From Plastoroseomonas arctica (GTDB taxonomy: Bacteria > Pseudomonadota > Alphaproteobacteria > Acetobacterales > Acetobacteraceae): 64,000 bases of DNA. Each line of letters opens with the position of its first letter. Positions within the stretch are counted from its first letter, which is position 1. The notes beneath the pieces were generated by a model, which was not told where the DNA came from, did no database searches, and saw only the letters and a list, made by a program, of their open reading frames with translations. The translations under genes were made by a program, and so were the position numbers. Location of the stretch: NCBI RefSeq assembly GCF_018128965.1, contig NZ_JAAEDH010000004.1, positions 62,001 to 126,000 on the forward strand, given 5' to 3'. Below are positions 19,001 to 27,815 of the stretch, one piece after another.

Positions 19001-19630
19001 GCGGGCACCTTCGCCGCCGTGCGGCCCGGCACGGTCGCCGCCGATGGCGTCACCACGCGCGCGGATGGCGCGGCACTCGTCAGCGCCGATGCGAATCTGC
19101 AACAGGCCTTCGCCGCGGTTCCGGGCTTTGCCATGCCCGCGAGCAATGGCGACATGGCCTGGGGCTTGTTCCTGGGCGACCTCGTGAACGACAGCGGCGG
19201 CACGCGGCGCGACCACGCCAATCTAGGTTTTTGGGTGGCGGGCCGTCCCGTGGATTTCGCGACGCTGAGCAATCTGCGGGGCACCTTCACCTATTCCGGC
19301 GGCATGCTCGGCACCGCGGCGCAGAATGGCGCGGTGCGCGTGGCGGCGGGCGGCTTCACGCAGAGCTGGGATTTCGGCAGCCGCACCGGGCGCCTGGCCG
19401 CGAGCTATGACGGGCGGGACTACAATGCCCGCATCGCTATGCTCGGGAGCAACGCGATCTTCACCGGCAGCGGGCTCGACGGGCAGCGCGACCGCCGGCT
19501 GGTGGTCCAGGGCGGCTTCTTCGGCACGGCGGGTAACGGCACGCCGCCGCCCTCGGTCGGTGGCGCCTTCGGCATCGCGGGTAGCGGCTACGCGGCCAAC
19601 GGCATCTTTGCCGGCCGGCGGGTGCCGTAG
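16022..19630 (+). CDS. FecR-domain exported protein with C-terminal TbpB-like barrel, 1202 aa
   Basis: The start at 16022 has GGGAG upstream and gives a clear signal peptide (RRASRAALLASVAALAFG...AAAQ) without a lipobox. A Pro/Ala-rich segment leads to a FecR domain (about residues 65-215: RGRAVRGTNGADRTVPM, GTWTEIAFSDGSSVVLQAGAD). The long middle is Gly/Thr/Ala-rich and beta-rich. The last 150 residues read like a TbpB-type barrel: LRGTFTYSGGMLGTA, GGFTQSWDFGSRTGRL, ARIAMLGSNAIFTGSGLDG. It lies 23 bases after the Slam-like gene and 7 bases before the CHAT gene. The likely role is a surface or released protein exported by the upstream barrel. This is inferred from domain order and context. 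Confidence 0.8.
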   Translation: MAVKHVCRRASRAALLASVAALAFGHDAAAQTGGAARPAPSAAPSAPPRMPEVPQAARTPTAGPAAAPGAISAFILRGRAVRGTNGADRTVPMPMAPGMRVESPPGTWTEIAFSDGSSVVLQAGADFTLQGIASEGGRLVISGAASRGSLRASTSDGVDLLIRTAAAEVRVTRASAVIEAGPNGAATMLSGRRVTIRRNGGEEEVIRRPGFAVALDGGGPERRTRGQMATSLAPFAPVQVPEGVAPRAGAEAPGEAAEAETVPPPAEQQLRRQRSETLLAVNTGRASGGGQGGFSTGTGAYLTAAGTGSAIAGGGTSLLGSTTTGFNAQPVAGSVDTQLLGGIEARQSLGTGRVRRFSAEASGAQAGRLDAGRVATAGGASVVGGAFAGPGEGRSAASDLVANLGFVTLSVFAPAPGNNAGTNVLAVPRLSVSATGSPSASYVTSGGTPLATVTLPGFRGGPGGPTAPTPRDILPNTAYYVDFGGTTTPPAFFTTYGLDGLSAAEIAARFDAALRTTSYYDTFDPGTNTVSAGFVGQSQRILAYQRSTILEAGLHALPADVSPGAITAPATFARTVDGRGTVATLPDGGGTLVYLASTPPPEARVVNFSNVNPSAVAYNRAGNTPPNPAPTRFTLIYDTVVTARSPAFAAQVAQGTLTEGERYFVIGGTPVPATATGMPGIAGPGQVTRYAISDGLYPNGGLVTGQTVEAQFRGPGDPNQPVLFNRFNAFRPEGTFIGAAPRADTHLLVASGSAATPNVAMRADLEVAPGGGSSASVSVGGVALDRSGVSLVLSGSTVGTARLGGGPVAIGGRFGSMGTDATGIQAHLFYGAESGEQVGHLAIGQQDVRRGAPGGDGGQPGTVEVLGGAASPYGFTRLATNVTARTGQSRPADVAPQGGAVSFLGFATGFVETPQGGQINLHSVSAPSYGIAIERADGSNEFAAVIDLTPRAPGQMALNPFATLPSNGASGTQRLEFGARDPNTGQPTSAWIGAGTFAAVRPGTVAADGVTTRADGAALVSADANLQQAFAAVPGFAMPASNGDMAWGLFLGDLVNDSGGTRRDHANLGFWVAGRPVDFATLSNLRGTFTYSGGMLGTAAQNGAVRVAAGGFTQSWDFGSRTGRLAASYDGRDYNARIAMLGSNAIFTGSGLDGQRDRRLVVQGGFFGTAGNGTPPPSVGGAFGIAGSGYAANGIFAGRRVP

Positions 19631-19637
19631 CGGCGCG

Positions 19638-22600
19638 GTGACCCGCCGCGCCCTTGCCATCCTGCTCCTTGCCCTCGCGCTGGGCGGGCAGGGCGCGGCG
19701 CCGCCGGCATCCAGCGCCGAAGCCACCCTGCGCAGCGCCCGTGCCTTAAGCGAAAGCGGCCGCCCGGACGCGGCGCTGCGCGAACTCGCCGCCTATATCG
19801 CCCGGCCCGCGCCGGCCTCGCTCGACCTCGCGGTCATTCGCCTGGAAGCGGCGCGCGCCGGGCTCGCCGCCGGGCGGCACGACGCCGCGCGCACGCATAT
19901 TGCCGCGGCCTCGCGCATCCTCGCGCAGTTGCGGCCTGACCCCGTGTTGCGCGCCCGCTTCCTGCGCGAGTTCGCGCGCGTTCACGAACGCCTGGGCGAC
20001 ATGCGCGGCGCCGAGCCCCTGCTGCGCGAGGCGGTCGCGGGCCTGCGCGGGCGCGACGACGCAGCCGCCGCCGAAGCGGCCAATACGCTCGGCGTCACGC
20101 TCACCGAACTCGCCCGCCCCGAACCGGCGCTGGTCGCGTTGAAGACGAGTCTCGACGCGCTGTTCGACGCCGGCATCGCCGGAGAGCCGGTGGTCAGCGC
20201 CCTTGTCAACATGACCAATGCGGAGCTGGAGGCCGGCCGGCCCGAGGCCGCGCGCCAGACGGCAGAACGCGCGCGCCAGGCCGCCGATGGCGATCCGCTG
20301 CTCGCCCCCATCGCGCGCCTGGCCCTCGCTCAGGTGCTGTTACGCGAATCCGACCTCGTCGCCGCCGAGGCCGTGCTGGACGCCCTGGCCGAGGTCGAGG
20401 CGCCGGCCATCCTGCGCGCCCACGCGCTGCACCTGCTCGCGACGTCCCGCTTCAACCGCGGCCAGCAGCCCGAGGCGGCGGAGGCGGGCTTCCGCGCGCT
20501 CGACGCCTATCGCGCCACGTTAGGCGAGGCGCACCCGGCCTTCGGCCGCGCCCTGCACACGCTCGGCATCATCCATGTCGAACTCGGGGCGCCGGCCGCG
20601 GCGCGGGCCTTCCTCTCGCGCAGCATCGCGGTCGCCGCCGCCGCCTTTGGGGCCGATGCCATGCAGGCGCAGCTGCCCGCGATCGAGCTGGCCGCGCTCG
20701 AGGTGCACTCGCCGGCATCTGCCGCCGCGGCCGAGCGGCGCGCGCGGGCCGCGCTCGCGGTGTTCCGCGCGGCACCCCTTCTGGACCGGCGCCCGGAGGC
20801 GCTGGCTACGGTCGTGCTGGGCCGCGCCGCCGAATCCCGCGGCCAGGTCGATGTCGCCGCCGGCCTGTACCGCCGCGCCCAGGGCATCTTCGAGGCGACG
20901 CGCGGCCCGCTGACGCCCGACCTGGGCTTCTCCCTCGTGCGGCTCGGCCGGATGCTGACGCGCGCGGGACGCTACACCGAGGCCGCGCCGCCGCTCGACC
21001 GTTCCATCGCGCTATACGAACGGGTGGGTAGCGCGGGGACGGTGCGCCTGGTCGAGGCGCTGACAGCGCGGGCGGAGCTGCGCGCGCTCTCCGGCGACCG
21101 GCGCGGCGCGCTCGACCAGATCCGGCACGCGCAGGCGCTGCTCTCGGACCGCGTCGCATCGGGCGAGGCGATGAGCGGTGCGGGAGAGGCGCAGCAGCGC
21201 AACGCGCGCGCTCTGTTTGCGGCGCAGGCGATGCTGCTGCACAGCTTGGCCGACCTCGATCCGCGGGCGATGGAGGATGCCTTCGCCGCCTCCCAATCCT
21301 CGCTGATCTCGCGCGCGGGGGAGGCGCTGCGTCGCTCCTCGCTGCGCCTCATGGCCGGGTCGGGCGCGGAGGCGGCGCTGCTGCGCACCCTGGTCGAGAC
21401 GACGGAGGGCCTGCGCCAGACCGATGCGCTGGTGCTCGGCGCCGCCGCGCGGCCGGAGGGTGCGGCGGAATTGCGGTCCCTCCAGGCACTCCGCGCAGAC
21501 CAGCTGGAGCAGCTACGGGCCGCCGCCGCCACGCTTCGCGAGGCGAACCCGACGCTGGCGGAGTTCCTCCGCCCCCGCCCGGTGCGGCTCGATGCCGTGC
21601 GCCAGGCGCTCGCGGCCGATGAGGCGGTGCTGGCGCCGCTGATCGCCGACGACCGCACGCTGGTCTGGGTGGTCACGAGGGAGCGGGCCATCGCGGTGCC
21701 TGCCGCGATCGACCGGGACGGCCTGGCCGCGCTGGTGGACCGCGTGCGCGCCAGCCTCGACCTCGGCCGCCCCGATGGCCCCCCCGCGTTCGCGCGGGAT
21801 GCGGCGGAGGCGCTGTACCGCGCCCTAATCGCGCCGGTCGAAGCGACCGGCGTGCTTGCCGGGATCAGCCACATGATGCTCGTGCCGGACGGCGCGCTGC
21901 AGCGCCTGCCGCCGCATTTGCTGGCGATGCCCGGCGCCGGCTGGCTGATGGACCGCTACGCGACCGTCATCCTGCCGTCGCTCGCCGCAATTACGGCGGT
22001 GCGGGGGGCCGCGCGCCAAGCCTCGACGGCGCCCCGCGCGCTGCTCGGCGTGGGCGACCCGATGCTGTCGCGCTACGCCGCGGGGTCGGGCGGCAATCGC
22101 GGTATCCCGCCCTCGGTGCGCGACGGCCTCTCAGCCCTGTCCGCCCTGCCCGAGACGGCGTCGGAGCTGCACGCGCTGGCGGGGCTGTTCGGCGCCGAGG
22201 AGAGCACGCTGCTGCTGGGCCAGGATGCGACGGAGCGCCGGGTCGCGGAGGCGCGGCCGGAGCTGTTCCGCACCCTGGCCTTCGCGACCCATGCGGTGAT
22301 GGCGGGCGAGCTGCCCGGCCTCGTCGAGCCCGCGATCATCCTCACGCCCAACAACGAGGACGTGCCGTTCGAAGGCCTGCTGACCGCCTCGGACGTGGCC
22401 GCAATTCGCCTGGATGCCGACCTCGTGCTGCTCTCGGCCTGCAACACGGCGGCCGCCGAGGGCGGACCCTATGCCGAGGGACTGTCGGGACTCGCGCGCG
22501 CATTTCTGCAATCCGGCGCGCGCCGGCTGCTGGTGAGCCACTGGGCGGTGAACAGCCAAGCGGCGGTCGTGCTGACCACGGCCTTTGTCGCGGCGCAGCT

Positions 22601-22724
22601 CCGTGAACCGAGTGCGCGTCCCGCGGCACACCTGCGTGATGCGATGCAGACCCTGATGCGCGCAGGCGGCGGCATCGCGGGCCATCCGGCCTATTGGGCG
22701 CCCTTCGTGATCGTGGGCGGCTAG
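19638..22724 (+). CDS. Exported TPR-CHAT domain protease (caspase-like)
   Basis: The GTG at 19638 gives a signal peptide (RRALAILLLALALGGQGAAPP) and a 1028-residue protein. Residues about 35-640 are helical TPR-like repeats (ALRELAAYIARPAPASL, GDMRGAEPLLREAVAGL and so on). Residues about 770-1028 form a CHAT domain, with the catalytic pair His885 in FATHAV and Cys935 in LLSACNTA, and the typical LVSHWAV strand. CHAT proteins are caspase-related cysteine peptidases that cut defined partner proteins. An exported version beside a FecR/barrel cargo suggests processing of that cargo. It shares 4 bases with the convergent cupin gene. Confidence 0.92.
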   Translation: MTRRALAILLLALALGGQGAAPPASSAEATLRSARALSESGRPDAALRELAAYIARPAPASLDLAVIRLEAARAGLAAGRHDAARTHIAAASRILAQLRPDPVLRARFLREFARVHERLGDMRGAEPLLREAVAGLRGRDDAAAAEAANTLGVTLTELARPEPALVALKTSLDALFDAGIAGEPVVSALVNMTNAELEAGRPEAARQTAERARQAADGDPLLAPIARLALAQVLLRESDLVAAEAVLDALAEVEAPAILRAHALHLLATSRFNRGQQPEAAEAGFRALDAYRATLGEAHPAFGRALHTLGIIHVELGAPAAARAFLSRSIAVAAAAFGADAMQAQLPAIELAALEVHSPASAAAAERRARAALAVFRAAPLLDRRPEALATVVLGRAAESRGQVDVAAGLYRRAQGIFEATRGPLTPDLGFSLVRLGRMLTRAGRYTEAAPPLDRSIALYERVGSAGTVRLVEALTARAELRALSGDRRGALDQIRHAQALLSDRVASGEAMSGAGEAQQRNARALFAAQAMLLHSLADLDPRAMEDAFAASQSSLISRAGEALRRSSLRLMAGSGAEAALLRTLVETTEGLRQTDALVLGAAARPEGAAELRSLQALRADQLEQLRAAAATLREANPTLAEFLRPRPVRLDAVRQALAADEAVLAPLIADDRTLVWVVTRERAIAVPAAIDRDGLAALVDRVRASLDLGRPDGPPAFARDAAEALYRALIAPVEATGVLAGISHMMLVPDGALQRLPPHLLAMPGAGWLMDRYATVILPSLAAITAVRGAARQASTAPRALLGVGDPMLSRYAAGSGGNRGIPPSVRDGLSALSALPETASELHALAGLFGAEESTLLLGQDATERRVAEARPELFRTLAFATHAVMAGELPGLVEPAIILTPNNEDVPFEGLLTASDVAAIRLDADLVLLSACNTAAAEGGPYAEGLSGLARAFLQSGARRLLVSHWAVNSQAAVVLTTAFVAAQLREPSARPAAHLRDAMQTLMRAGGGIAGHPAYWAPFVIVGG

Positions 22725-23383
22725 CGGCGCGACAGATCCGCCGCCCGCGCAACCGCCTCGGCGCGAGGCCCTGTCCGCCAATCGGCACTGGCGACGGCGC
22801 CTTCGCTCGACGCCGAAACGTCAAGCCGATAGCCCTTGAAGCGCGCGATGGGTGCGAGGATGGCGAACAGCACCCTCTGCAGCCCGACCGGCAGCCCGCT
22901 CAGGTAGAGATGGTCCCTGTAGGTGTGGAGCATCAACGCGGTCAGCAGAATATCGGGATCGCCCGTACCGGAGAACCAGTCGGGCCTGTGCTCCGTGAGC
23001 AATGCGAACGTCTGGAAAAAGGCGCGGTGATGCTGCGCAGGCGTAAAGGTCACCGTGAACACCGCCTCCCCATTGCCGACATTGCGGAAATGATGCGGCA
23101 CGCCGGGCGGCACGCTCACCGTCTCGCCGGGGCCCACAATGCAGCGCACCTCGTCAATGAACACACAGATCCGTCCGCTGCGCACCGCAAAGGTCTCGCG
23201 CGCGAGCGGGTGCACATGGCTCAGCGCATTGCCGCCGCCTGAGCCGTCCTTGTCCAGCAGCACGTCGAAGCTGGTGCTGTCCGCGTCCGCGCACGCCGCG
23301 GGGAACAGGAAGGTCTCGCCGTTCAGCTCGTTGCGAAGGACCCGGCGGGGGTCTGCATCGCGCGGCAGCCGCTCACCCGGCAT
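22721..23383 (-). CDS. Cupin-domain protein
   Basis: The 220-residue protein has a single cupin barrel at about residues 50-115: HVHPLARETFAVRSGRICVF (motif 1 with His and Glu), then VGPGETVSVPPGVPHHFRNV (motif 2). The C-terminal hundred residues are helical and may be membrane-associated (LYLSGLPVGLQRVLFAILAPI). Its start overlaps the DUF924 stop by 11 bases, so it is the last gene of the VgrG-containing run. The function is unknown; many such proteins bind a metal and act as small oxygenases, isomerases or ligand sensors. Confidence 0.8.
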   Translation of the reverse strand: MPGERLPRDADPRRVLRNELNGETFLFPAACADADSTSFDVLLDKDGSGGGNALSHVHPLARETFAVRSGRICVFIDEVRCIVGPGETVSVPPGVPHHFRNVGNGEAVFTVTFTPAQHHRAFFQTFALLTEHRPDWFSGTGDPDILLTALMLHTYRDHLYLSGLPVGLQRVLFAILAPIARFKGYRLDVSASSEGAVASADWRTGPRAEAVARAADLSRR

Positions 23384-23987
23384 AGAAGCCTCCTTCGAGA
23401 TAGGCCTGTTCCGCGGCCGTCATCGCGCGGCCGAGGATCGGGTTGCGATGCGGGAAGCGCCCGAATCGGCGGATGATGTCGAGGTAGCGCAAGGGGTAGG
23501 CGATGTCCGGATGGTTCAGCTCCCGGGCCAGCGCCACGCTGCGCTCCTGGTCGGCCAGCGCCTCGGAATGGGCGAAGGGCAGGCACAGGAAGATCGCAAG
23601 CTCCAGTTCGAAGGCGCGATGGTAGCCGGCGTCGACGGCGGCCCCGGCGATGCGCAGCGCGTGCACGTCGGTCGAGTACATGCGCGGCGTGCCGCGGAAT
23701 GCGTTGCGCGGAAACTGGTCGAGCAGGAGTACCAGGCCCAGGGCGCCCTTGGCGGTGCGCAGCCAAACGTCATGCAGGCCCCGCGACGCCGCCTCGTGCA
23801 GATCGAGGAAGCTGTCGCGGAAGTGGCGGTCGAAGGCCGGGTCCTTGGCGAACCATAGCGACGGGCCTGCATCGCGCCAGAACCGCACAACGGCACCGGC
23901 TTGGGGCGGGGTGACCGGCGTAGATCGCGGCGCAATGCGATCGGCGGTGTCGTCGGGCGCGGCGGCGCCGGGCGAATGTTCAAGCAT
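23373..23987 (-). CDS. DUF924 family protein
   Basis: The 204-residue protein shows the family's fixed elements: VVRFWRDAGPSLWFAKDPAFDRHFR, LGLVLLLDQFPRNAFRGT and SEALADQERSVALA, with IRRFGRFPHRNPILGR near the end. DUF924 proteins are small, helical and TPR-like, with no known reaction. The start at 23987 is preceded by AAAGGA; a longer frame reaching 24149 would run into the upstream gene. It sits between a VgrG-linked unknown gene (28-base gap) and an overlapping cupin gene. Confidence 0.9.
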   Translation of the reverse strand: MLEHSPGAAAPDDTADRIAPRSTPVTPPQAGAVVRFWRDAGPSLWFAKDPAFDRHFRDSFLDLHEAASRGLHDVWLRTAKGALGLVLLLDQFPRNAFRGTPRMYSTDVHALRIAGAAVDAGYHRAFELELAIFLCLPFAHSEALADQERSVALARELNHPDIAYPLRYLDIIRRFGRFPHRNPILGRAMTAAEQAYLEGGFYAG

Positions 23988-24015
23988 GGGTATCCTTTCC
24001 GTATCGTTCGAAGTG

Positions 24016-24630
24016 TCAGGCCAGATCCGGATGCACCGGAACCTCGCGTGGGAAGGCGTCGCGGCGACGCAGGATCTCCAGCCGCGACGTCGGGAAAAGC
24101 TGCGTGGCCGCACCCGCGGGGGGGATGGCGTTGATCGTCGCCACCGCATGCAGTTCGGGTGCGAACCCGGCGGGGCCGGCGATGAGGTTCGGCTGCGACA
24201 GCGGCCACCAGCCTATGGCGAACAGCACCCCGCGTAACTCGTGCTGCGCGTAACCGCTCAGGCGCAGCTCCGGCAGGTAGGGGCTCTGCTCGGCGAGCGG
24301 CAGCGGAATGCGCAGTTCGCGCGTGAGTGTCTCTGTCGGGCGCAGCACGGTGCACAGCGGCAGCGACCGGTTGGCGAGGCGCATCAGCGGCGGCACATCA
24401 GGGACGTAGCGCCCGATGACTGCCACGCCGTCCTCGCGCATCACCACCTGCGCCACATCGCCATCAGCGCTCTGCTGGCCGCCGACGGTCCTGGGCCAGG
24501 CATCCATCACCAGAAGCGGCACAGGGCCAGCATTGGTGACCTCGTAGGGGAAGATCAGGTGGCCGTCGGCGCGATCAGGCCGGCAGGTCAAGCGAAGGTC
24601 GCCATAGGGCGCGCGGGGAATGTCGAGCAT
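24016..24630 (-). CDS. Hypothetical protein, 204 aa, coupled to vgrG
   Basis: The family is not recognised. The ATG overlaps the VgrG stop as ATGA, so it is translationally coupled to it. The protein begins MLDIPRAPYGDLRLTCRPDR and is beta-rich, with ELRIPLPLAEQSPYLPELRL and an AIGWWPLSQPN segment. There is no signal peptide and no transmembrane helix. Genes immediately after vgrG often encode an adaptor, an effector or an immunity protein; this one's beta-sandwich-like composition does not decide among these. Confidence 0.75.
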   Translation of the reverse strand: MLDIPRAPYGDLRLTCRPDRADGHLIFPYEVTNAGPVPLLVMDAWPRTVGGQQSADGDVAQVVMREDGVAVIGRYVPDVPPLMRLANRSLPLCTVLRPTETLTRELRIPLPLAEQSPYLPELRLSGYAQHELRGVLFAIGWWPLSQPNLIAGPAGFAPELHAVATINAIPPAGAATQLFPTSRLEILRRRDAFPREVPVHPDLA

Positions 24631-27600
24631 CAATCCACCCATGGATCAGGAAGGTATGGCTGAGGCACGGGCCGCGGTGCAGGCGGTAGCGCCGGCGTCG
24701 GGATTAGGTCGGGGTCGCGCCTCTCGGCAGGCGGCGCCGGCGCGCCTGGCCCGGTCCCCGTATCGTCACTCTCGGCATCCTCGAGCGTCTTGGCGATGTT
24801 GCGGCGCCGCTCCGTCGACTCCTCGTCGTTCTCGCCCTGGTCGACGCCCAGATCGACAATGGTGGGCGTGCCGGTGCCGGTGCCCAGTTCCGGGTCGCCA
24901 TTCTCATCCAGCCGGCCGGTGGGCTTGCCCTTGGTGGTGGCGCCGCGGGGATCGGCGGGCTGGGAATGCGGGCCCTGCTGGACGGTCGTCAGGTCGCCAT
25001 CCGCGATCACCACCGGGTGCTTGCGGTGCTCGGCCTCCTCCAGCTCGTCGGCGGTCTCGGGATCGTCGCGCAGGTCCTGGAGGTCGCGCACCGTCCGGTC
25101 AACGAATGCGGCATCCGGCGGCTCGCCGGCATCGATGAGCACGCCGCCGCCACCGCTCTCGCCGCCCGCGATCAGCGTGCCGCTTGGCCCACCGGCGCGG
25201 ACCTGCATCCCCTTGTGGGTCGGCAGCGGATAGGAGCGCCGCCCGCCGCCACTGCCGCCCTTCGGCTGGCGCGCCAGCCAATCCGCCGGGTCGCCGGGAT
25301 CGGCCCCGGCCGCACCCAACGGCAGGCTGATCTCGGGCAAAGCCATGTCCTGGGCGGAGGCGCCCTGGTGGTCGAGGATGGCACCGTTGGTGAAGACGCC
25401 CGCCGGCGTGATCACGAGCATCGCGCCGCCGACCACCAGCTGGATGCGGTGCTTGGCTTCGAGCGAAATCGTGTCGGCGGTCTGCATGATGACGGTTGCC
25501 GAAAGCGCGCTGCCGCCGCCGACGCCGGTCACCTGGTTGCCGTTGATCACCAGGTGGTCATCGGTCGTGACCTCGGTGTAGCGGGCGTCACCAATGGTGA
25601 GGTCCATCTCGCCGCCCACAGAGATGAAGTCGCCGCCGCCGGAGCTGCCATCTGCCCCCGCCTTGCCGCCGCCGATGCGCGTATGCCGGCTGCCATGCGT
25701 CGTGTCATAGCGACTGCCGGTGCTGGTGGTGTCGAGCCGGTGTTCGGCGCGCAGCACCAGTTGTTCCTGCCCGCGCTTGTCCTCGAAGCGCAGAAGATGG
25801 AAGCGCGGCTTGCCCTCGCCATGGGGCGTGCTGCGCGTGCGGATGCCGCTGCGCGTCGCGGCCGAGGTTTCGGTCCCGCGCAGATCCTCAGTGCGCTCCA
25901 GCGCGCGCGCCGCAGCGGCGGTGCTTGGGAAGGGCAGGTGCGTGCGGCCGCTACCGGCATTGTAGACGCGGCCGGTCACCAGCGGCTTCTCCGGGTCGCC
26001 ATCGATGAAGCTCACCACCACCTCCTGCCCGATGCGCGGGAGGAACTGGCTGCCGAAGCGCGTGCCGGCCCAGCCTTCCGACACGCGCACCCAGGCGGTG
26101 ACCCGATCGGTGGCGAGACCATCCTCGGCCGGCGTGTCGGGCGTGGCACCAGGCGGGCCCTGGTCCCAGGGAAAGCGGATGCGCACCCGGCCAAGCGCAT
26201 CGGTCCAGATGTCCTGATCATCCGTTCGCACGCCCTTCGGGCCGACGACGAGTGCGAAATGCGGACCATGTGCGACAGGCCGCGCGGCGGCCGGCGTCGG
26301 CCAATGGTCGGGGTCCAGCGGTGCCGAGATCGGGATCGCCTCGAAGGCGCAAGCGAAGCCGGAGCCGCTGTTCACCAAGCTGTCGATGATCTTGCCGATC
26401 TCCTTCACCGCAGGGAGTGCGGCGGTGATGCCGGCGAAGATGCCGCTGCCGGCGCGACCGATCTTGTCGGCGATGAAGCCCGGCAGGCCGGAGGGATTCG
26501 CGGTTCCCTGCTTCGCCTGCAGCCAGTTCACGATCTCCCGTCCCTTGTCGACCTCGCCCTTGATCCGGTCGCGCAGCTGCTCCGCGGCGGTGCCCAGCAG
26601 GTCGTCGCCATCATTGTTGCCGAAGATCAGGCCGCCGATCACGTCGAGGATCCGCGTGCCGATGGAACGGTCGTCGACGATGTCGAAGGCATCGATCGCC
26701 ACGATGCGCAGGATGAAGGCCTGGTTCTCCGCACCCGAGCCCGTGCGGTCGTCATCGGTGAAGAAGATGCGCCCGGCGCGGAAGCTGGTGTCGTAGGCGC
26801 GCCCCGAGGCGGAGGCTGCATTGGACTCGTTCTGCCGCATGCGCAGCCGCGCGACGTTGTCTGGGTCGGCCGGGTCGAGGCCGCTGGCCGGAAAGGCCTC
26901 GGCGCGCACGCCGATGCGGTTCGCGCTGAAGGCGTAGGCCTTGCGCACTACGGCGAGCCCCCCCGGTGGCCGCTGCGGGTCGATTATGTTGAAATCGCCC
27001 ACGCGCGCATTCTGCGCCGCGATATTGAATGCGCGGCGAAAGCTGCGCACGCCGAACGCGGACTTGCCGTTCAGCGCGCCCGGCGCGGCCTTGTCCGAAC
27101 CCTCGCCGCCCAGGACCGGCATGGTGTGGTCCACATGGTCCGGCCGATGGTCGCGGAAGGACAGCACCATGCGCTCGCGCCGCAAGCCGGGCTTGGGCGC
27201 CGAGCTGGTATCCTCGTGCTCGAAGCGATAGGCAATGCCAAAGCGGTCCAGCAGGCGGTGGACGAAGGCGAAGGTGGTCTCGTTGTACTGCACGCAGAAA
27301 GGGATGCGCGCATCGCCGAGGTCCGCGAGCAGGTTCGTGCGCAGGTCGACCAGCGGAAACGGCTCCAGCACCTCACGCAGGATGGCGAGCAGGGTGCGGT
27401 CCTCGAAGACGCGGTAGCGCTGTTCATAGGCGGTCATGCGGAAGGCGGGGACGAAGCGGCCGCGAAAGATGCGCCGCCCGCGCAGCGTGGCCAGGCGCTC
27501 GAAGGTCTCGAACACCCCAAAGCGCATGTAGTGGCCGTCCTCCTGCTCGCCGTTGACGATCGCCGTCTTGCGGATACCGAAACCGGCGGGGCGTCCGATC

Positions 27601-27785
27601 AGCTGCTCGGGCTCGATCACGCTGGCCTCGTTGCCGATCATCGTCAGCTCGAAGGCGAACGGCATGGAGATGCCCTCGGCCCCCGTCACGCGCGCCAGCA
27701 GCAGCGGATCATCGTGGTCGTCATCCTTGCCTTGGCCGAGCAGGGTTTCGACCGTGAGGTCGCGCTTCGCGTTCTTCAGCGCCAT
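24630..27785 (-). CDS. vgrG: VgrG-type spike protein with long C-terminal extension
   Basis: At 1051 residues this is longer than a core VgrG of about 600-700. The N-terminal gp27-like part includes HYMRFGVFETFERLATLRGR, YNETTFAFVHRLLDRFGIAYRFEHED and FRRAFNIAAQNARVGDFN. A less conserved insert follows (about 410-500, with RDRIKGEVDKGREIVNWLQAKQG), then the gp5 OB-fold with WVRVSEGWAGTRFGSQFLPRIGQEVVV at about 560-590. Gly-rich repeated strands lead to a disordered, Pro/Asp/Gly-rich tail from about residue 850, ending PQPYLPDPWVD. The tail has no recognised toxin domain. A PAAR-like gene lies directly upstream. No other type VI genes are in the window, so this is an orphan spike cluster. Confidence 0.93.
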   Translation of the reverse strand: MALKNAKRDLTVETLLGQGKDDDHDDPLLLARVTGAEGISMPFAFELTMIGNEASVIEPEQLIGRPAGFGIRKTAIVNGEQEDGHYMRFGVFETFERLATLRGRRIFRGRFVPAFRMTAYEQRYRVFEDRTLLAILREVLEPFPLVDLRTNLLADLGDARIPFCVQYNETTFAFVHRLLDRFGIAYRFEHEDTSSAPKPGLRRERMVLSFRDHRPDHVDHTMPVLGGEGSDKAAPGALNGKSAFGVRSFRRAFNIAAQNARVGDFNIIDPQRPPGGLAVVRKAYAFSANRIGVRAEAFPASGLDPADPDNVARLRMRQNESNAASASGRAYDTSFRAGRIFFTDDDRTGSGAENQAFILRIVAIDAFDIVDDRSIGTRILDVIGGLIFGNNDGDDLLGTAAEQLRDRIKGEVDKGREIVNWLQAKQGTANPSGLPGFIADKIGRAGSGIFAGITAALPAVKEIGKIIDSLVNSGSGFACAFEAIPISAPLDPDHWPTPAAARPVAHGPHFALVVGPKGVRTDDQDIWTDALGRVRIRFPWDQGPPGATPDTPAEDGLATDRVTAWVRVSEGWAGTRFGSQFLPRIGQEVVVSFIDGDPEKPLVTGRVYNAGSGRTHLPFPSTAAAARALERTEDLRGTETSAATRSGIRTRSTPHGEGKPRFHLLRFEDKRGQEQLVLRAEHRLDTTSTGSRYDTTHGSRHTRIGGGKAGADGSSGGGDFISVGGEMDLTIGDARYTEVTTDDHLVINGNQVTGVGGGSALSATVIMQTADTISLEAKHRIQLVVGGAMLVITPAGVFTNGAILDHQGASAQDMALPEISLPLGAAGADPGDPADWLARQPKGGSGGGRRSYPLPTHKGMQVRAGGPSGTLIAGGESGGGGVLIDAGEPPDAAFVDRTVRDLQDLRDDPETADELEEAEHRKHPVVIADGDLTTVQQGPHSQPADPRGATTKGKPTGRLDENGDPELGTGTGTPTIVDLGVDQGENDEESTERRRNIAKTLEDAESDDTGTGPGAPAPPAERRDPDLIPTPALPPAPRPVPQPYLPDPWVD

Positions 27786-27815
27786 GGTCAGGCTCCGCCG
27801 AATGAGAGTGGAATG

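Noticed and set aside
17204-19216. 670-codon open frame opposite the FecR-domain gene
   Set aside because: Composition is unselected and Arg-rich; the plus strand carries a signal peptide, FecR domain and barrel motifs with a good ribosome site.
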